Under the pieces are notes generated by a model. That model was not told where the DNA came from. It ran no database searches and saw only the letters and a list, made by a program, of their open reading frames with translations. From Paenibacillus lutrae (lineage in GTDB: Bacteria > Bacillota > Bacilli > Paenibacillales > NBRC-103111): DNA of 64,000 nt. The translations under genes and the position numbers were made by a program. The stretch is from NCBI RefSeq assembly GCF_009757775.1, contig NZ_RHLK01000002.1, positions 626,113 to 690,112 on the forward strand. Direction: 5' to 3'. Below, piece by piece: positions 50,627 to 59,081 of this stretch; the stretch's first letter is position 1, and every line of letters starts with the position of its first letter.

Positions 50627-50992
50627 TTACTCAACTACCAGTTTAGCTGTCATAGTGGAGTGACCGGAGCCGCAAGGAATACTGCACTGGATGGTATAAG
50701 TGCCGGCTTTATCAGGCGTGAAGACTTTGCTTTTACCGCCGTCTACACTTACTTTTAAATCCGGAATTTGAAGCGCGTGCATGCCCTCTTTATTGTTAAG
50801 GCTGATTTTGAGCGGCTCGCCTTTTTTGACCGTATATACGTCTTTATCGAATTTCCAGTTGGAAGCTTCTACGGAAATCTCCTGGGTAGGCGTAACTGTG
50901 GTTTCGCCTGCCTTTTCTTCGGTTTTGCCGCATGCAGCCAATGCCAGAATCAATACGACAGACATGATCAGCAGTAAGGCTGATTTTTTCAT
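50627..50992 (-). CDS. CuA-type cupredoxin lipoprotein
   Basis: A 121-residue lipoprotein (lipobox LAAC) whose mature part is a single cupredoxin domain. It keeps the complete binuclear CuA ligand pattern C-x3-C-x3-H-x2-M in CSIPCGSGHSTM, plus an upstream His in GMHALQIPD. This looks like a cytochrome oxidase subunit II domain without its membrane helices. ATG at 50992 follows GGAGGGGACAAATCT. No oxidase gene is nearby, so an electron-transfer or copper-handling role is possible. Confidence 0.88.
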   Translation of the reverse strand: MKKSALLLIMSVVLILALAACGKTEEKAGETTVTPTQEISVEASNWKFDKDVYTVKKGEPLKISLNNKEGMHALQIPDLKVSVDGGKSKVFTPDKAGTYTIQCSIPCGSGHSTMTAKLVVE

Positions 50993-51156
50993 AGATTTGT
51001 CCCCTCCGTGTAACCATATTCGCACAAGGCAGTCCAACATCACATACCATGTACGAATTAATCATACACCTGCCGGGAGAGGAAGTCAGTGGCAAATTGG
51101 TGAACCCTTTATGACAATTTCCTTTGTATTCCAATTTTATTTATATAATTGGAAAG

Positions 51157-51193
51157 ACCGGCCCAGCTAAGTAAAGCTGACGGCCGGTTTTTT
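51157..51193 (+). terminator. orphan hairpin with T run facing the plus strand
   Basis: ACCGGCC at 51157-51163 pairs with GGCCGGT at 51182-51188, with an inner CAGCT/AGCTG stem and six T residues. No plus-strand gene ends here; both neighbouring genes are on the minus strand. A TATAAT at 51144-51149 lies directly upstream. Confidence 0.6.
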
Positions 51194-51217
51194 CAGCATC
51201 CTGCAGGGAAAAACAGG

Positions 51218-51583
51218 TCAGCGCGCACCATGCGATTGATCCGATTTGTCAAACGGACTGGAGATGGGAATAAACAAATCGATAATGCCGATTACAAGCG
51301 CGGCAAGGATGGCGCCTATAATCGAGACGGATACGCCGGAGACCAGGAATTGAGAAAGCCAGATAACAAGCGCACTCGTCAGAAAACCGACGATTCCACG
51401 TCCGAACGGTGTTATTCTTCTGCCGAATACGCTCTCGATGATCCAGGCGATTACAGCAATAACAAGGGCGAGCAGCAGGGCGCTGAAGAATCCCCCGACC
51501 GTAAAGCCCGGAACAAGCCAACCGACAACCATCAAAACCAGCGCAGAAACGATAAACCTGACCAGATGTCCAAGAAACCGCAT
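51218..51583 (-). CDS. phage-holin-family-like small membrane protein (YvlD type)
   Basis: A 121-residue four-helix membrane protein of the family named after phage holins but common on chromosomes (YvlD in Bacillus). Segments such as GHLVRFIVSALVLMVVGWLV and FGRRITPFGRGIVGFLTSAL are typical. Despite the name, no lysin or other phage gene is near. In Bacillus, YvlD belongs to a cell-envelope stress operon. ATG at 51583 has AAGGGGG upstream. Confidence 0.85.
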   Translation of the reverse strand: MRFLGHLVRFIVSALVLMVVGWLVPGFTVGGFFSALLLALVIAVIAWIIESVFGRRITPFGRGIVGFLTSALVIWLSQFLVSGVSVSIIGAILAALVIGIIDLFIPISSPFDKSDQSHGAR

Positions 51584-51800
51584 CGCTTTGGTACCCCCTT
51601 GATTTGTTGGCTGAACATGGGAATCGCCGTTCTGCCTTCTTGCGTTTTCTTCCCTGTTGTGATCTGCGGACTTTCATCTGCAAGATGCCTGACATAGCAT
51701 ACCCTGTTTTGCAACTTTGCATTTTAAAAGAACTCTCCATAGCTTCGGTCGTGAGGATTGGATATAATAAAGGGATCATTCAAATGTGAGGGAGAATGCA

Positions 51801-54167
51801 TTGAAGAACTCGAAAATTTTGCAAACGATGGAATTTCATAAAATCACACATAAATTAGGGACTCATGCGGCAACCTCGTTAGGAATCGCGAAAGCAGAAG
51901 AGGTGCGTCCTTCAGGCGATTATACAGAAGTAAAGCTTCGCCTTCAGGCAACGGATGAAGCCTTTGCAGTCGACCGCCTTAAGGGAGGCGCTCCGTTCGG
52001 AGGCATCCGCGATATTCGTGCAGCCATACACCGGGCGAGGGTGGGAGGTATGCTGAACCCGAGTGAGCTTCTTGATATTTCGACGACCATTTACGGAGGA
52101 AGGCGGCTGCGCAAGTTCCTCGAGACGATGAACGAGCAGCATCCCATTCCGATGCTTACGGGTTGGGCCGAGCTGTTGAGCGATAACAAAGAGATGGAAG
52201 ACCGAATCAAAAGCTGCATCGACGATAACGCATCGGTGATGGACAGCGCAAGCAGCGATTTGGCGCGTATCCGCAGCGAGCTAAGAAGCGGAGAGGCGCG
52301 TGTGCGTGAGAAGCTGGAGCAGATGATCCGCAGCACGTCCGTCCAGAAAATGCTCCAGGATGCGCTCGTAACGATGCGTGGAGACCGGTATGTGATTCCG
52401 GTCAAGCAGGAATATCGTTCTTCGTTCGGCGGGATGATCCACGACCAGTCCGCTTCGGGCGCTACTTTATTCATCGAGCCGGAGGCGGTCGTGACGCTCA
52501 ACAACCGCATTCGTGAGCTGAAGCTCAAGGAAGAGGCGGAGGTTGAGAAAATTCTGCGCATGCTGACGGCTCAAGTGGCCGAGATATCGGAGGAACTGCT
52601 CGCCGATGTCGAGCTGCTTGCCCAGCTGGACTTTACGTTCGCCAAGGCGGGCCTTGCCCGCGAACTGAAGGCGACCCTCCCGCGGCTGAACGACCGGGGA
52701 TTCCTGAAGCTTAAGCGGGCACGCCATCCGCTGATTCCGATGGATAAGGTCGTCCCGATCGATCTGGAGCTTGGCGCAAGCTTTACGACTATTATCGTGA
52801 CCGGTCCGAACACCGGGGGGAAGACGGTTTCTTTGAAAACAGTCGGACTTCTCAGCCTGATGGCCATGTCCGGATTATTTATCCCGGCTGAAGAAGAAAG
52901 CGAGCTTTGTGTGTTCGACGGCATTTATGCCGATATCGGCGATGAGCAGAGCATTGAACAGAGCCTCAGTACGTTCTCCAGCCATATGACCAATATCATC
53001 GGAATTCTGAAGGATATGACGCCCAAAAGCCTGGTGCTCCTGGATGAGCTTGGGGCGGGTACGGATCCTGCAGAAGGTTCGGCGCTCGCCATCTCCCTTC
53101 TGGAGAACATCCACAGGATGGGCTGCCGGATGATCGCGACCACTCACTACAGCGAGCTCAAAGCGTATGCGTACGAACGGCGCGGCGTCATTAACGCCAG
53201 CATGGAGTTCGATGTCCAGACGCTGAGCCCGACATACCGCCTGCTGGTCGGGGTTCCCGGCCGAAGCAACGCGTTCGCGATTGCGGAGCGTCTGGGCCTC
53301 CCGCGCGCGATTATCGACAGCGCCCGCGTACAGGTCAGCGACGAGGATCAGCGCGTCGAGACCATGATCGCCTCGCTGGAGGAGAATCGTCTGACCGCCG
53401 AGGCCGAGCGCAACAGCGCGGAGCAGATCCGCCGCGAGACCGAGCAGCTTCGCACGGTCCTGACCAAAGAGCGGGAGCGTCTCGAGGAGCAGCGCGACAA
53501 GGTGCTGCTCAAGGCGCAGCAGGAAGCGCAGGACGCCGTAGCCAAAGCCCGCCGCGAAGCGGAAGAGATCATCGCGGACCTGCGCAGGCTCGCGAAGGAA
53601 GAGGCCGGCGCCATCAAGGAGCATAAGCTCATTGATGCGCGCCGCCGCCTGGATGAAGCGGAGCCTAACCTCCGCAAGTCCGGAGCGAAGCAGCCGCAGC
53701 GCACCAGGCAGGCCGATGCCGAGCCGGGTGATGAGGTCCGGGTCATCAGTCTGGGCCAGAAAGGTCATGTCGTTGACATTGTGAACGGCACCGAGGTGAC
53801 TGTCCAGCTTGGGATTATGAAGATGAAGGTCAAAAAATCCGATCTTGAAGTGATCAAAGCGGCTCCTCAGAAAAAACCGGTTCAACAAGCCGCGGCTACG
53901 GTTAAACGTACTCGTGACGACAATATCCGGATGGAGCTGGATTTACGGGGCGCTAATGTCGAGGAAGGAATTCTGGACCTTGACCAGTTCCTGGATGAGT
54001 CGTTCCTGAACAATTTCGGCCAAGTCTTCGTCATTCACGGTAAAGGCACAGGAGTACTCCGGGCAGGGATCCAAGATTACTTGCGCAAGCACAAACATGT
54101 CAAAAGTTTCCGCATTGGTGCCTATAATGAAGGCGGCAACGGGGTTACGGTAGTCGAGCTTAACTAG
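51801..54167 (+). CDS. mutS2: endonuclease MutS2 / ribosome rescue ATPase
   Basis: MutS2 is a MutS-like ATPase with an Smr nuclease domain, proposed to suppress recombination and to split collided ribosomes. The 788-residue protein starts at TTG 51801 (GAGGGAG upstream), giving LKNSKILQTMEFHKITHKL. Walker A is TGPNTGGKT near residue 334, followed by SSHMTNIIGILK and LLDELGAGTDPAEGSALA. The KOW-like linker is rich in Glu/Arg coiled coil. The Smr domain begins at LDLRGANVEEGILD (about residue 712) and has HGKGTG near 746. Confidence 0.96.
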   Translation: MKNSKILQTMEFHKITHKLGTHAATSLGIAKAEEVRPSGDYTEVKLRLQATDEAFAVDRLKGGAPFGGIRDIRAAIHRARVGGMLNPSELLDISTTIYGGRRLRKFLETMNEQHPIPMLTGWAELLSDNKEMEDRIKSCIDDNASVMDSASSDLARIRSELRSGEARVREKLEQMIRSTSVQKMLQDALVTMRGDRYVIPVKQEYRSSFGGMIHDQSASGATLFIEPEAVVTLNNRIRELKLKEEAEVEKILRMLTAQVAEISEELLADVELLAQLDFTFAKAGLARELKATLPRLNDRGFLKLKRARHPLIPMDKVVPIDLELGASFTTIIVTGPNTGGKTVSLKTVGLLSLMAMSGLFIPAEEESELCVFDGIYADIGDEQSIEQSLSTFSSHMTNIIGILKDMTPKSLVLLDELGAGTDPAEGSALAISLLENIHRMGCRMIATTHYSELKAYAYERRGVINASMEFDVQTLSPTYRLLVGVPGRSNAFAIAERLGLPRAIIDSARVQVSDEDQRVETMIASLEENRLTAEAERNSAEQIRRETEQLRTVLTKERERLEEQRDKVLLKAQQEAQDAVAKARREAEEIIADLRRLAKEEAGAIKEHKLIDARRRLDEAEPNLRKSGAKQPQRTRQADAEPGDEVRVISLGQKGHVVDIVNGTEVTVQLGIMKMKVKKSDLEVIKAAPQKKPVQQAAATVKRTRDDNIRMELDLRGANVEEGILDLDQFLDESFLNNFGQVFVIHGKGTGVLRAGIQDYLRKHKHVKSFRIGAYNEGGNGVTVVELN

Positions 54168-54296
54168 TGTTCATTACGATCAGGATTGATTTAGCGAGGC
54201 GAGGCTCAGACTTGGCCAGAGAGGCCTGAAGCTGAGCGATTTGGCCCGCATACTAAGATTTCTTCCGGATGGGTGCAAAAATATTTTAGGAATGAA

Positions 54297-54322
54297 TGAA
54301 ACGTAATTGTGGGTCCCGCGTA
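54297..54322 (+). promoter_or_regulatory. sigma-W-type ECF promoter of pspA
   Basis: TGAAAC at 54297-54302 and CGTA at 54319-54322 are separated by exactly 16 bp, matching the Bacillus sigma-W consensus. It lies 60 bp before the pspA start codon. Confidence 0.82.
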
Positions 54323-54381
54323 TGAAAAAGTATGGAAAAACAAAATAAGACATTTAAGCGAAAGCGGGAGGTATAACCATT

Positions 54382-55056
54382 ATGGGGATTTTTAAACGAC
54401 TGAGAGACTTAACGATGGCTTCAATGAACGACCTGCTTGACAAAGCAGAGGACCCGGTCAAGATGTTGAACCAGTTCCTTAGAGATATGGAGCAAGACAT
54501 TCAAGAAGCGGAAGTTGCGGTAGCCAAGCAGATCGCGATCGAGAAGAAATTCAAGCAGCAGTACGAAGAAGCGGAAGAAATGGTAGAAAAGCGGACCGAG
54601 CAGGCTATGAAAGCTCTGGAGCAGGGCAATGAAGACCTCGCCCGCCGCGCGCTTGAAGACAAGAAGGAACATCAGATCAAGTTTGACGAGATGAAGCGCC
54701 AGTTTGATGTCGCCAAAACCAATGCGGATCAGCTTCGCAGCCAACTGTCTGAGATGAAAGATGAGTTCACGAAACTGAAGAACAAGAAAGACCTGCTGAT
54801 CGCGCGCGCTGAAGCTGCTAAAGCTCAGAAGCATATCAACCAGGCGCTGTCGGGCTTCGGTTCGGACAACGCAGCCAAAGGCTTTGACCGCATGTCCGAG
54901 AAGGTTCTCCAAATGGAAGCCGAGGCACAGGCAAGCAATGAGCTCCGTTCCAAGAGCAAGAGCCTGGATGACGAACTTGACAAGCTCGGTGCGACTGACG
55001 GAATCGCAGATGAACTGGCAGCTATGAAAGCAAAGCTGGCTGAAAAAAATAAATAA
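54382..55056 (+). CDS. pspA: PspA/IM30-family envelope stress protein
   Basis: A 224-residue peripheral membrane protein of the ESCRT-III-like PspA/Vipp1 superfamily. It begins with the amphipathic helix GIFKRLRDLTMASMNDLLDK, followed by AEDPVKMLNQFLRDMEQDI and long charged helices. It stabilises damaged membranes by forming scaffolds. GGGAGGTATAACCATT precedes the ATG. The sigma-W-type promoter upstream agrees with the B. subtilis regulon. Confidence 0.95.
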   Translation: MGIFKRLRDLTMASMNDLLDKAEDPVKMLNQFLRDMEQDIQEAEVAVAKQIAIEKKFKQQYEEAEEMVEKRTEQAMKALEQGNEDLARRALEDKKEHQIKFDEMKRQFDVAKTNADQLRSQLSEMKDEFTKLKNKKDLLIARAEAAKAQKHINQALSGFGSDNAAKGFDRMSEKVLQMEAEAQASNELRSKSKSLDDELDKLGATDGIADELAAMKAKLAEKNK

Positions 55057-55152
55057 CCGTGCTATAATGGCGGTATGCCTTAACACAGAGACTGGGATTT
55101 ATTCTCAGTCTTTTCCCTTGTTCACTACTTTCACACCGGAGGGGGCATACAC

Positions 55153-55572
55153 TTGCATGAAGAGGTGAATCAATTGCTTAGCAATCCTTATTTGGGGGCG
55201 CTTGCTTTTTTTTCTGTCGCGGTTGTTACGGTTGTCGTGTTCCTGACACTATTTGAGATTGTAACGAAGTACAATGACTGGGAAGAAATCAAACGCGGGA
55301 ATGTATCTGTGGCAATGGCCACCGGAGGTAAAATATTCGGAATTTGCAACGTATTCCGTTTTGCCATCCTCAACAACGATTCGCTGATCCGTTCTTTGAT
55401 GTGGGCGGGGTTCGGATTCATCCTGCTGATGGCCGCTTATTTTATCTTTGAGTTTTTGACTCCTTATTTTAAAATAGACGACGAAATAAAAAAGGACAAC
55501 CGCGCGGTCGGATTGCTCTCTATGATGATCTCTGTCTCCCTTTCCTATGTGATTGGAGCTTGCGTTACTTAA
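55153..55572 (+). CDS. DUF350 membrane protein
   Basis: A 139-residue protein with four membrane helices. The TTG start at 55153 follows CCGGAGGGGGCATACAC. The DUF350 repeats are seen as FLTLFEIVTKYNDWEEIKRGN and GGKIFGICNVFRFAIL. The family often lies next to PspA genes in Bacillota and is thought to act in membrane stress. A palindromic AGACTGGGATTTATTCTCAGTCTTTTC between it and pspA (55089-55115) may attenuate readthrough. Confidence 0.9.
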   Translation: MHEEVNQLLSNPYLGALAFFSVAVVTVVVFLTLFEIVTKYNDWEEIKRGNVSVAMATGGKIFGICNVFRFAILNNDSLIRSLMWAGFGFILLMAAYFIFEFLTPYFKIDDEIKKDNRAVGLLSMMISVSLSYVIGACVT

Positions 55573-55635
55573 GATACAGGGACGCTAAAGAGCGGGCCTG
55601 GCGTTGTGCTCGGGTACCGGGAGGGTTACGGGAAA

Positions 55636-55716
55636 ATGAAATATTTATGGGGAATTCTGCTTGCGCTGGCCATCTTGTTCATGGGGCTGGGTGTGCGCTA
55701 CCTGATGGTGCAATAG
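55636..55716 (+). CDS. 26-residue membrane peptide
   Basis: ATG at 55636 encodes MKYLWGILLALAILFMGLGV followed by RYLMVQ, a single hydrophobic helix with basic ends. GGGAGGG lies upstream at about 15 nt. It sits between the DUF350 and zinc-ribbon genes in the same direction. Too short for confident homology. Confidence 0.5.
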   Translation: MKYLWGILLALAILFMGLGVRYLMVQ

Positions 55717-55763
55717 GCAGGAGAAGATGTTGGATGAGGAAAGTCAGCCAGGAGGTATGAAGT

Positions 55764-56291
55764 ATGACCGAAATACGAAGAGAAGAAGAGAAAGAGACGT
55801 TCTGTCCCTGGTGTCAGACGGAAATCGTATGGGACCCTGAGATCGGGCCTGAGGAATCTTGCCCTCACTGCTACAATGAACTGGGCAATTATCGCAGCCT
55901 GACCCTCGGATCCGAATTGAACGAGGAAGACGACGAAGACGAAGACGAGAAACCGCCGGTTGCCGATTCCGGAGAAGATTTGCTCTGGGAAGAGGACGCC
56001 GGATACACGGATGCGTATGCCGAAGCGGTAATGAGCTGCCTGGATACGCAGGAAGAAGCGCCCGAGTGCTCCTCCTGCCGTGAACTGATGCTGCATGCCG
56101 GTACGCAGTCGCCTGGCGCCGATTATAAAGCCGCGATCCCGGCTGCATTAGGCAAACCGTTCCTGGACGACGGTTACAAATTAAATGTGTATGTCTGTCC
56201 TTCTTGCTTTAAAGTGGAGACGTTCCTAGATGATGCGGCAAGAGAGCGTATGCTGGCTGCATTCGGTGTCGAGAAAGATCCGCAGGCCTAA
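55764..56291 (+). CDS. zinc-ribbon protein of unknown function
   Basis: A 175-residue soluble, very acidic protein (EEDDEDEDE stretch). It has two candidate zinc sites: CPWC with CPHC near the N-terminus (residues about 14-36), and CSSC with CPSC in the second half. Such layouts bind one or two zinc ions and mediate protein or RNA contacts. It is part of the pspA-DUF350 gene row and followed by a terminator. Confidence 0.8.
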   Translation: MTEIRREEEKETFCPWCQTEIVWDPEIGPEESCPHCYNELGNYRSLTLGSELNEEDDEDEDEKPPVADSGEDLLWEEDAGYTDAYAEAVMSCLDTQEEAPECSSCRELMLHAGTQSPGADYKAAIPAALGKPFLDDGYKLNVYVCPSCFKVETFLDDAARERMLAAFGVEKDPQA

Positions 56292-56324
56292 GCCTGCCCA
56301 AAGAAAGTTCAATGAACCGCACGT

Positions 56325-56362
56325 CCATTACGGACGGAGCGGTTTTTTTTGTTTTTTTGTCA
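56325..56362 (+). terminator. terminator of the pspA gene row
   Basis: AACCGC-A-CGTCC pairs with GGACG-GA-GCGGTT, followed by eight T residues. Confidence 0.85.
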
Positions 56363-56454
56363 GGCACGAAAGCGGAAGAAATTTGCTTCATTGAAGAGAG
56401 CCTCTTTTGGAAACGATAAGGAAGATGAGTTGCCCGAAAGGAAGGGATTTCTAA

Positions 56455-57783
56455 GTGCAGCAGAACAAAACCCGGCGTCGCTCCCGGTTTATGGCCTGGT
56501 TCAGCGGGCAGGGGAGCGGGCAGACAACCGCATCAAGCCCTGCGGCGTACGCCGAATCACTCAAGCCGGCCGATGAGCCTGCTGCAGCATCGAGACTGGA
56601 TCGCCAAACGATCCTGCTGCTGCTTGAGAATGCTTTTTACGGGGCGGCCCATGCGCTCTCCGGAACTTTTGTCAGTATTTATTTGTGGAAGGCAAAGAAT
56701 GATTTCGCGATGATCGGCTGGTTTGCACTTATTCATCAGCTTAGTACGGCACTGACATTCTGGCTGGCAGGCAAGTGGGTGAAAGAGCATAACAAGATGA
56801 ACTGTCTGCGGACAGGTGTAGCTTTATCCGCTTCCTTTTACATACTCGTTCTTCTGCTGGGGACCAAAAGTGTCGATTACATTATGCTGCTGGGTATGGT
56901 GCAGGGACTAGCCGCGGGTTTCTTCTGGCTGGCCTTTAATATCGTCTATTTTGAAGTCACAAGCAGGGAAACGAGAGACAAGTTTAATGGGCTGGCCGGG
57001 CTTATGGGCGCGGGAGTCGGCATGCTGGCACCATGGGCTTCGGGTTTAATCATTGTGCAGATGTCCGGAAATCTCGGTTATAAGGTAATTTTCTCCATAT
57101 CGCTGACTATATTCCTGCTGGGAGTTGTCGTTAGCTTTTTTCTCAAAAAACGCAAAATTGAAGGGACCTATGACTGGACGTATGGACTGCGATGCTTGCG
57201 AAGCCCCGGGAATGTCTGGCGGCCTGTATGCGCGGCTCTTGTCGCTCAAGGTTTCCGGGAAGGGGTATTCGGCTTCCTGATCGCCCTTATGGTCTATATC
57301 GCGACAACCAGCGAACAGAAACTTGGCAACTTTGCGCTTATTACGTCGGGGGTATCTTTCGTCAGTTTCTGGTTTGCAGGCCGATTCCTGAAGCCGAAGT
57401 TCCGGAGCAGGGGGATGCTGGTTGGCGTGATTATGGTCATAGTGGTGATTCTTCCATTTTACTGGAAAGTAAACTACATGACGCTGCTGCTTTTCGGCGT
57501 AGGAACGGCCTTGTTTCTTCCGCTCTATACCATCCCGATGACTTCGTCCGTTTTTGATCTGATCGGTATGAATGCGGAAAGTGTGAGCAGACGGGAAGAA
57601 TTCGTAGTGCTGCGCGAAATTTCCATTAATACGGGGAGAATGCTGGGTACGCTGCTGTTTATTATCGTGATTTCCCGCAGCACGGCCCCTGCCGTGGTCA
57701 ATACACTGCTTCTCCTGCTGGGCAGCGCTCCCTTGATCTCCTGGTTTTTCATGAGAAAAGTGCTCCGGCTCAAAAACTCTTGA
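56455..57783 (+). CDS. MFS transporter
   Basis: A 442-residue transporter with about twelve hydrophobic helices. GTG at 56455 follows GAAAGGAAGGGATTTCTAA. The N-terminus has an unusually long hydrophilic tail (about 45 residues, Arg/Ser/Gln-rich) before helix 1. Helices include FVSIYLWKAKNDFAMIGWFA and GLMGAGVGMLAPWASGLIIV. The layout resembles the YkuC/YqgE-type MFS proteins of Bacillota. The substrate is unknown. Confidence 0.88.
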   Translation: MQQNKTRRRSRFMAWFSGQGSGQTTASSPAAYAESLKPADEPAAASRLDRQTILLLLENAFYGAAHALSGTFVSIYLWKAKNDFAMIGWFALIHQLSTALTFWLAGKWVKEHNKMNCLRTGVALSASFYILVLLLGTKSVDYIMLLGMVQGLAAGFFWLAFNIVYFEVTSRETRDKFNGLAGLMGAGVGMLAPWASGLIIVQMSGNLGYKVIFSISLTIFLLGVVVSFFLKKRKIEGTYDWTYGLRCLRSPGNVWRPVCAALVAQGFREGVFGFLIALMVYIATTSEQKLGNFALITSGVSFVSFWFAGRFLKPKFRSRGMLVGVIMVIVVILPFYWKVNYMTLLLFGVGTALFLPLYTIPMTSSVFDLIGMNAESVSRREEFVVLREISINTGRMLGTLLFIIVISRSTAPAVVNTLLLLLGSAPLISWFFMRKVLRLKNS

Positions 57784-57891
57784 CAAGGCCTTAAATTCCT
57801 ATAAAAATAGTAGGTATAGGAACCGGGTCCGGCAGCAAGATTTCAGTCCGGTTGGAATGGAACGGCAGTATGCATCAGGGAGGAAACGATC

Positions 57892-58818
57892 ATGGGGAAA
57901 AAATTAGTGAACAGTATTGCGGAGTTAATCGGGGATACACCGGCCGTCAGGCTGAACCGTCTGACAGGCGATGAACATGCGGAAGTCTATGTGAAGCTCG
58001 AATATTTCAATCCGAGCGGCAGTGTAAAAGACCGCGCCGCTTATAATTTAATCGTGCAGGCGGAGAAAGACGGCCTCCTGCAGCCCGGAGCTACGATCAT
58101 AGAGCCGACGAGCGGCAACACGGGTATCGGGCTGGCGATGAACGCAGCGGCCAAGGGCTATAAGGCTATCCTGGTCATGCCGGACAATATGACCAAGGAG
58201 CGGATCAATCTGCTCAAGGCCTATGGAGCCGATGTTGTGCTGACTCCGGCCGCGCAGCGGATGCCGGGTGCGATTGCGAAGGCGCTGGAGCTGCAGCAGG
58301 ACATTCCCGGCAGCTACATCCCGCAGCAGTTCGAGAACAAGGCGAACCCCGATATTCACCGGGTGACGACGGCGCTTGAGATCATCGAGCAGACGGATGG
58401 ACGTCTGGACGCGTTCGTCGCTTCCTCCGGAACGGGCGGTACGATTACCGGGACGGGCGAAGTGCTCCGGGAGCGCATTCCCGGAATCAAGATCTACGTG
58501 GTCGAGCCGGCGGGCTCACCCGTGCTTTCGGGCGGAGAGCCCGGACCGCACAAGCTTGTCGGGACGAGCCCGGGCTTTGTGCCCGCCATCCTCAACACGG
58601 ACGTGTACGATGAAATCGTACAAGTATCGGATGAGGATGCGGTGCGCACGACGCGCGAGCTGGCCGCCCAAGAAGGCATCTTGGTCGGGCCTTCCGCGGG
58701 CGCGACGGTCTGGACGGCCATTCAGATTGCCCGCAGGCTCGGACCGGGCAAGAGGGTGCTGTGCATAGCGCCGGACACCGGGGAGCGGTATTTGAGCTCC
58801 GGAGTATTCGGAGAGTAG
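57892..58818 (+). CDS. cysK: cysteine synthase A
   Basis: Makes cysteine from O-acetylserine and sulphide, using PLP. The cofactor lysine is K46 in NPSGSVKDRAAYN. The substrate-binding TSGNTGIGLAMNAA and the phosphate-binding GTGGTITGTGEVL follow. The length of 308 residues is typical. GGGAGGAAACGATC precedes the ATG. The second half of the gene is GC-rich. Confidence 0.95.
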   Translation: MGKKLVNSIAELIGDTPAVRLNRLTGDEHAEVYVKLEYFNPSGSVKDRAAYNLIVQAEKDGLLQPGATIIEPTSGNTGIGLAMNAAAKGYKAILVMPDNMTKERINLLKAYGADVVLTPAAQRMPGAIAKALELQQDIPGSYIPQQFENKANPDIHRVTTALEIIEQTDGRLDAFVASSGTGGTITGTGEVLRERIPGIKIYVVEPAGSPVLSGGEPGPHKLVGTSPGFVPAILNTDVYDEIVQVSDEDAVRTTRELAAQEGILVGPSAGATVWTAIQIARRLGPGKRVLCIAPDTGERYLSSGVFGE

Positions 58819-58889
58819 AACGGCGGCACATCCGGCACCATTGCGAGTAAACTTGCGAGGAACCGAGCTTTATCCTGCAACAAGACAGA

Positions 58890-58975
58890 ACAGCCTTACG
58901 GTTCGTCACGCCCATCATGCTGATTATCGGCATGAAGGAGGTGGCGTCTGGAGGGCTTTTTTTTATAGCAAGAAA
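58890..58975 (+). other. structured region ending in T8 downstream of cysK
   Basis: CATGCTGA pairs with TCGGCATG around TTA (58917-58935). An outer ACGCC (58908-58912) can pair with GGCGT (58943-58947). GGAGGGC and a T8 run follow. It may terminate cysK, or it may be an RNA leader for the next gene. Confidence 0.4.
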
Positions 58976-59081
58976 ATAAATAGGGGGTTAAGCGGAATAG
59001 TTATTCGTATCATTGAATAAAAATACATAATGATGTATAATTATCGAAGAGGTATTGTGCGAAGAAAGGTGGATTACGAAA

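Noticed and set aside
51218-51583. Prophage remnant suggested by the holin-like family name
   Set aside because: No lysin, structural, integrase or att sequence is nearby; the family is a usual chromosomal membrane protein.
52875-53888. 337-codon minus-strand frame opposite mutS2
   Set aside because: Shadow of the mutS2 gene, which has complete family motifs; no start signal.
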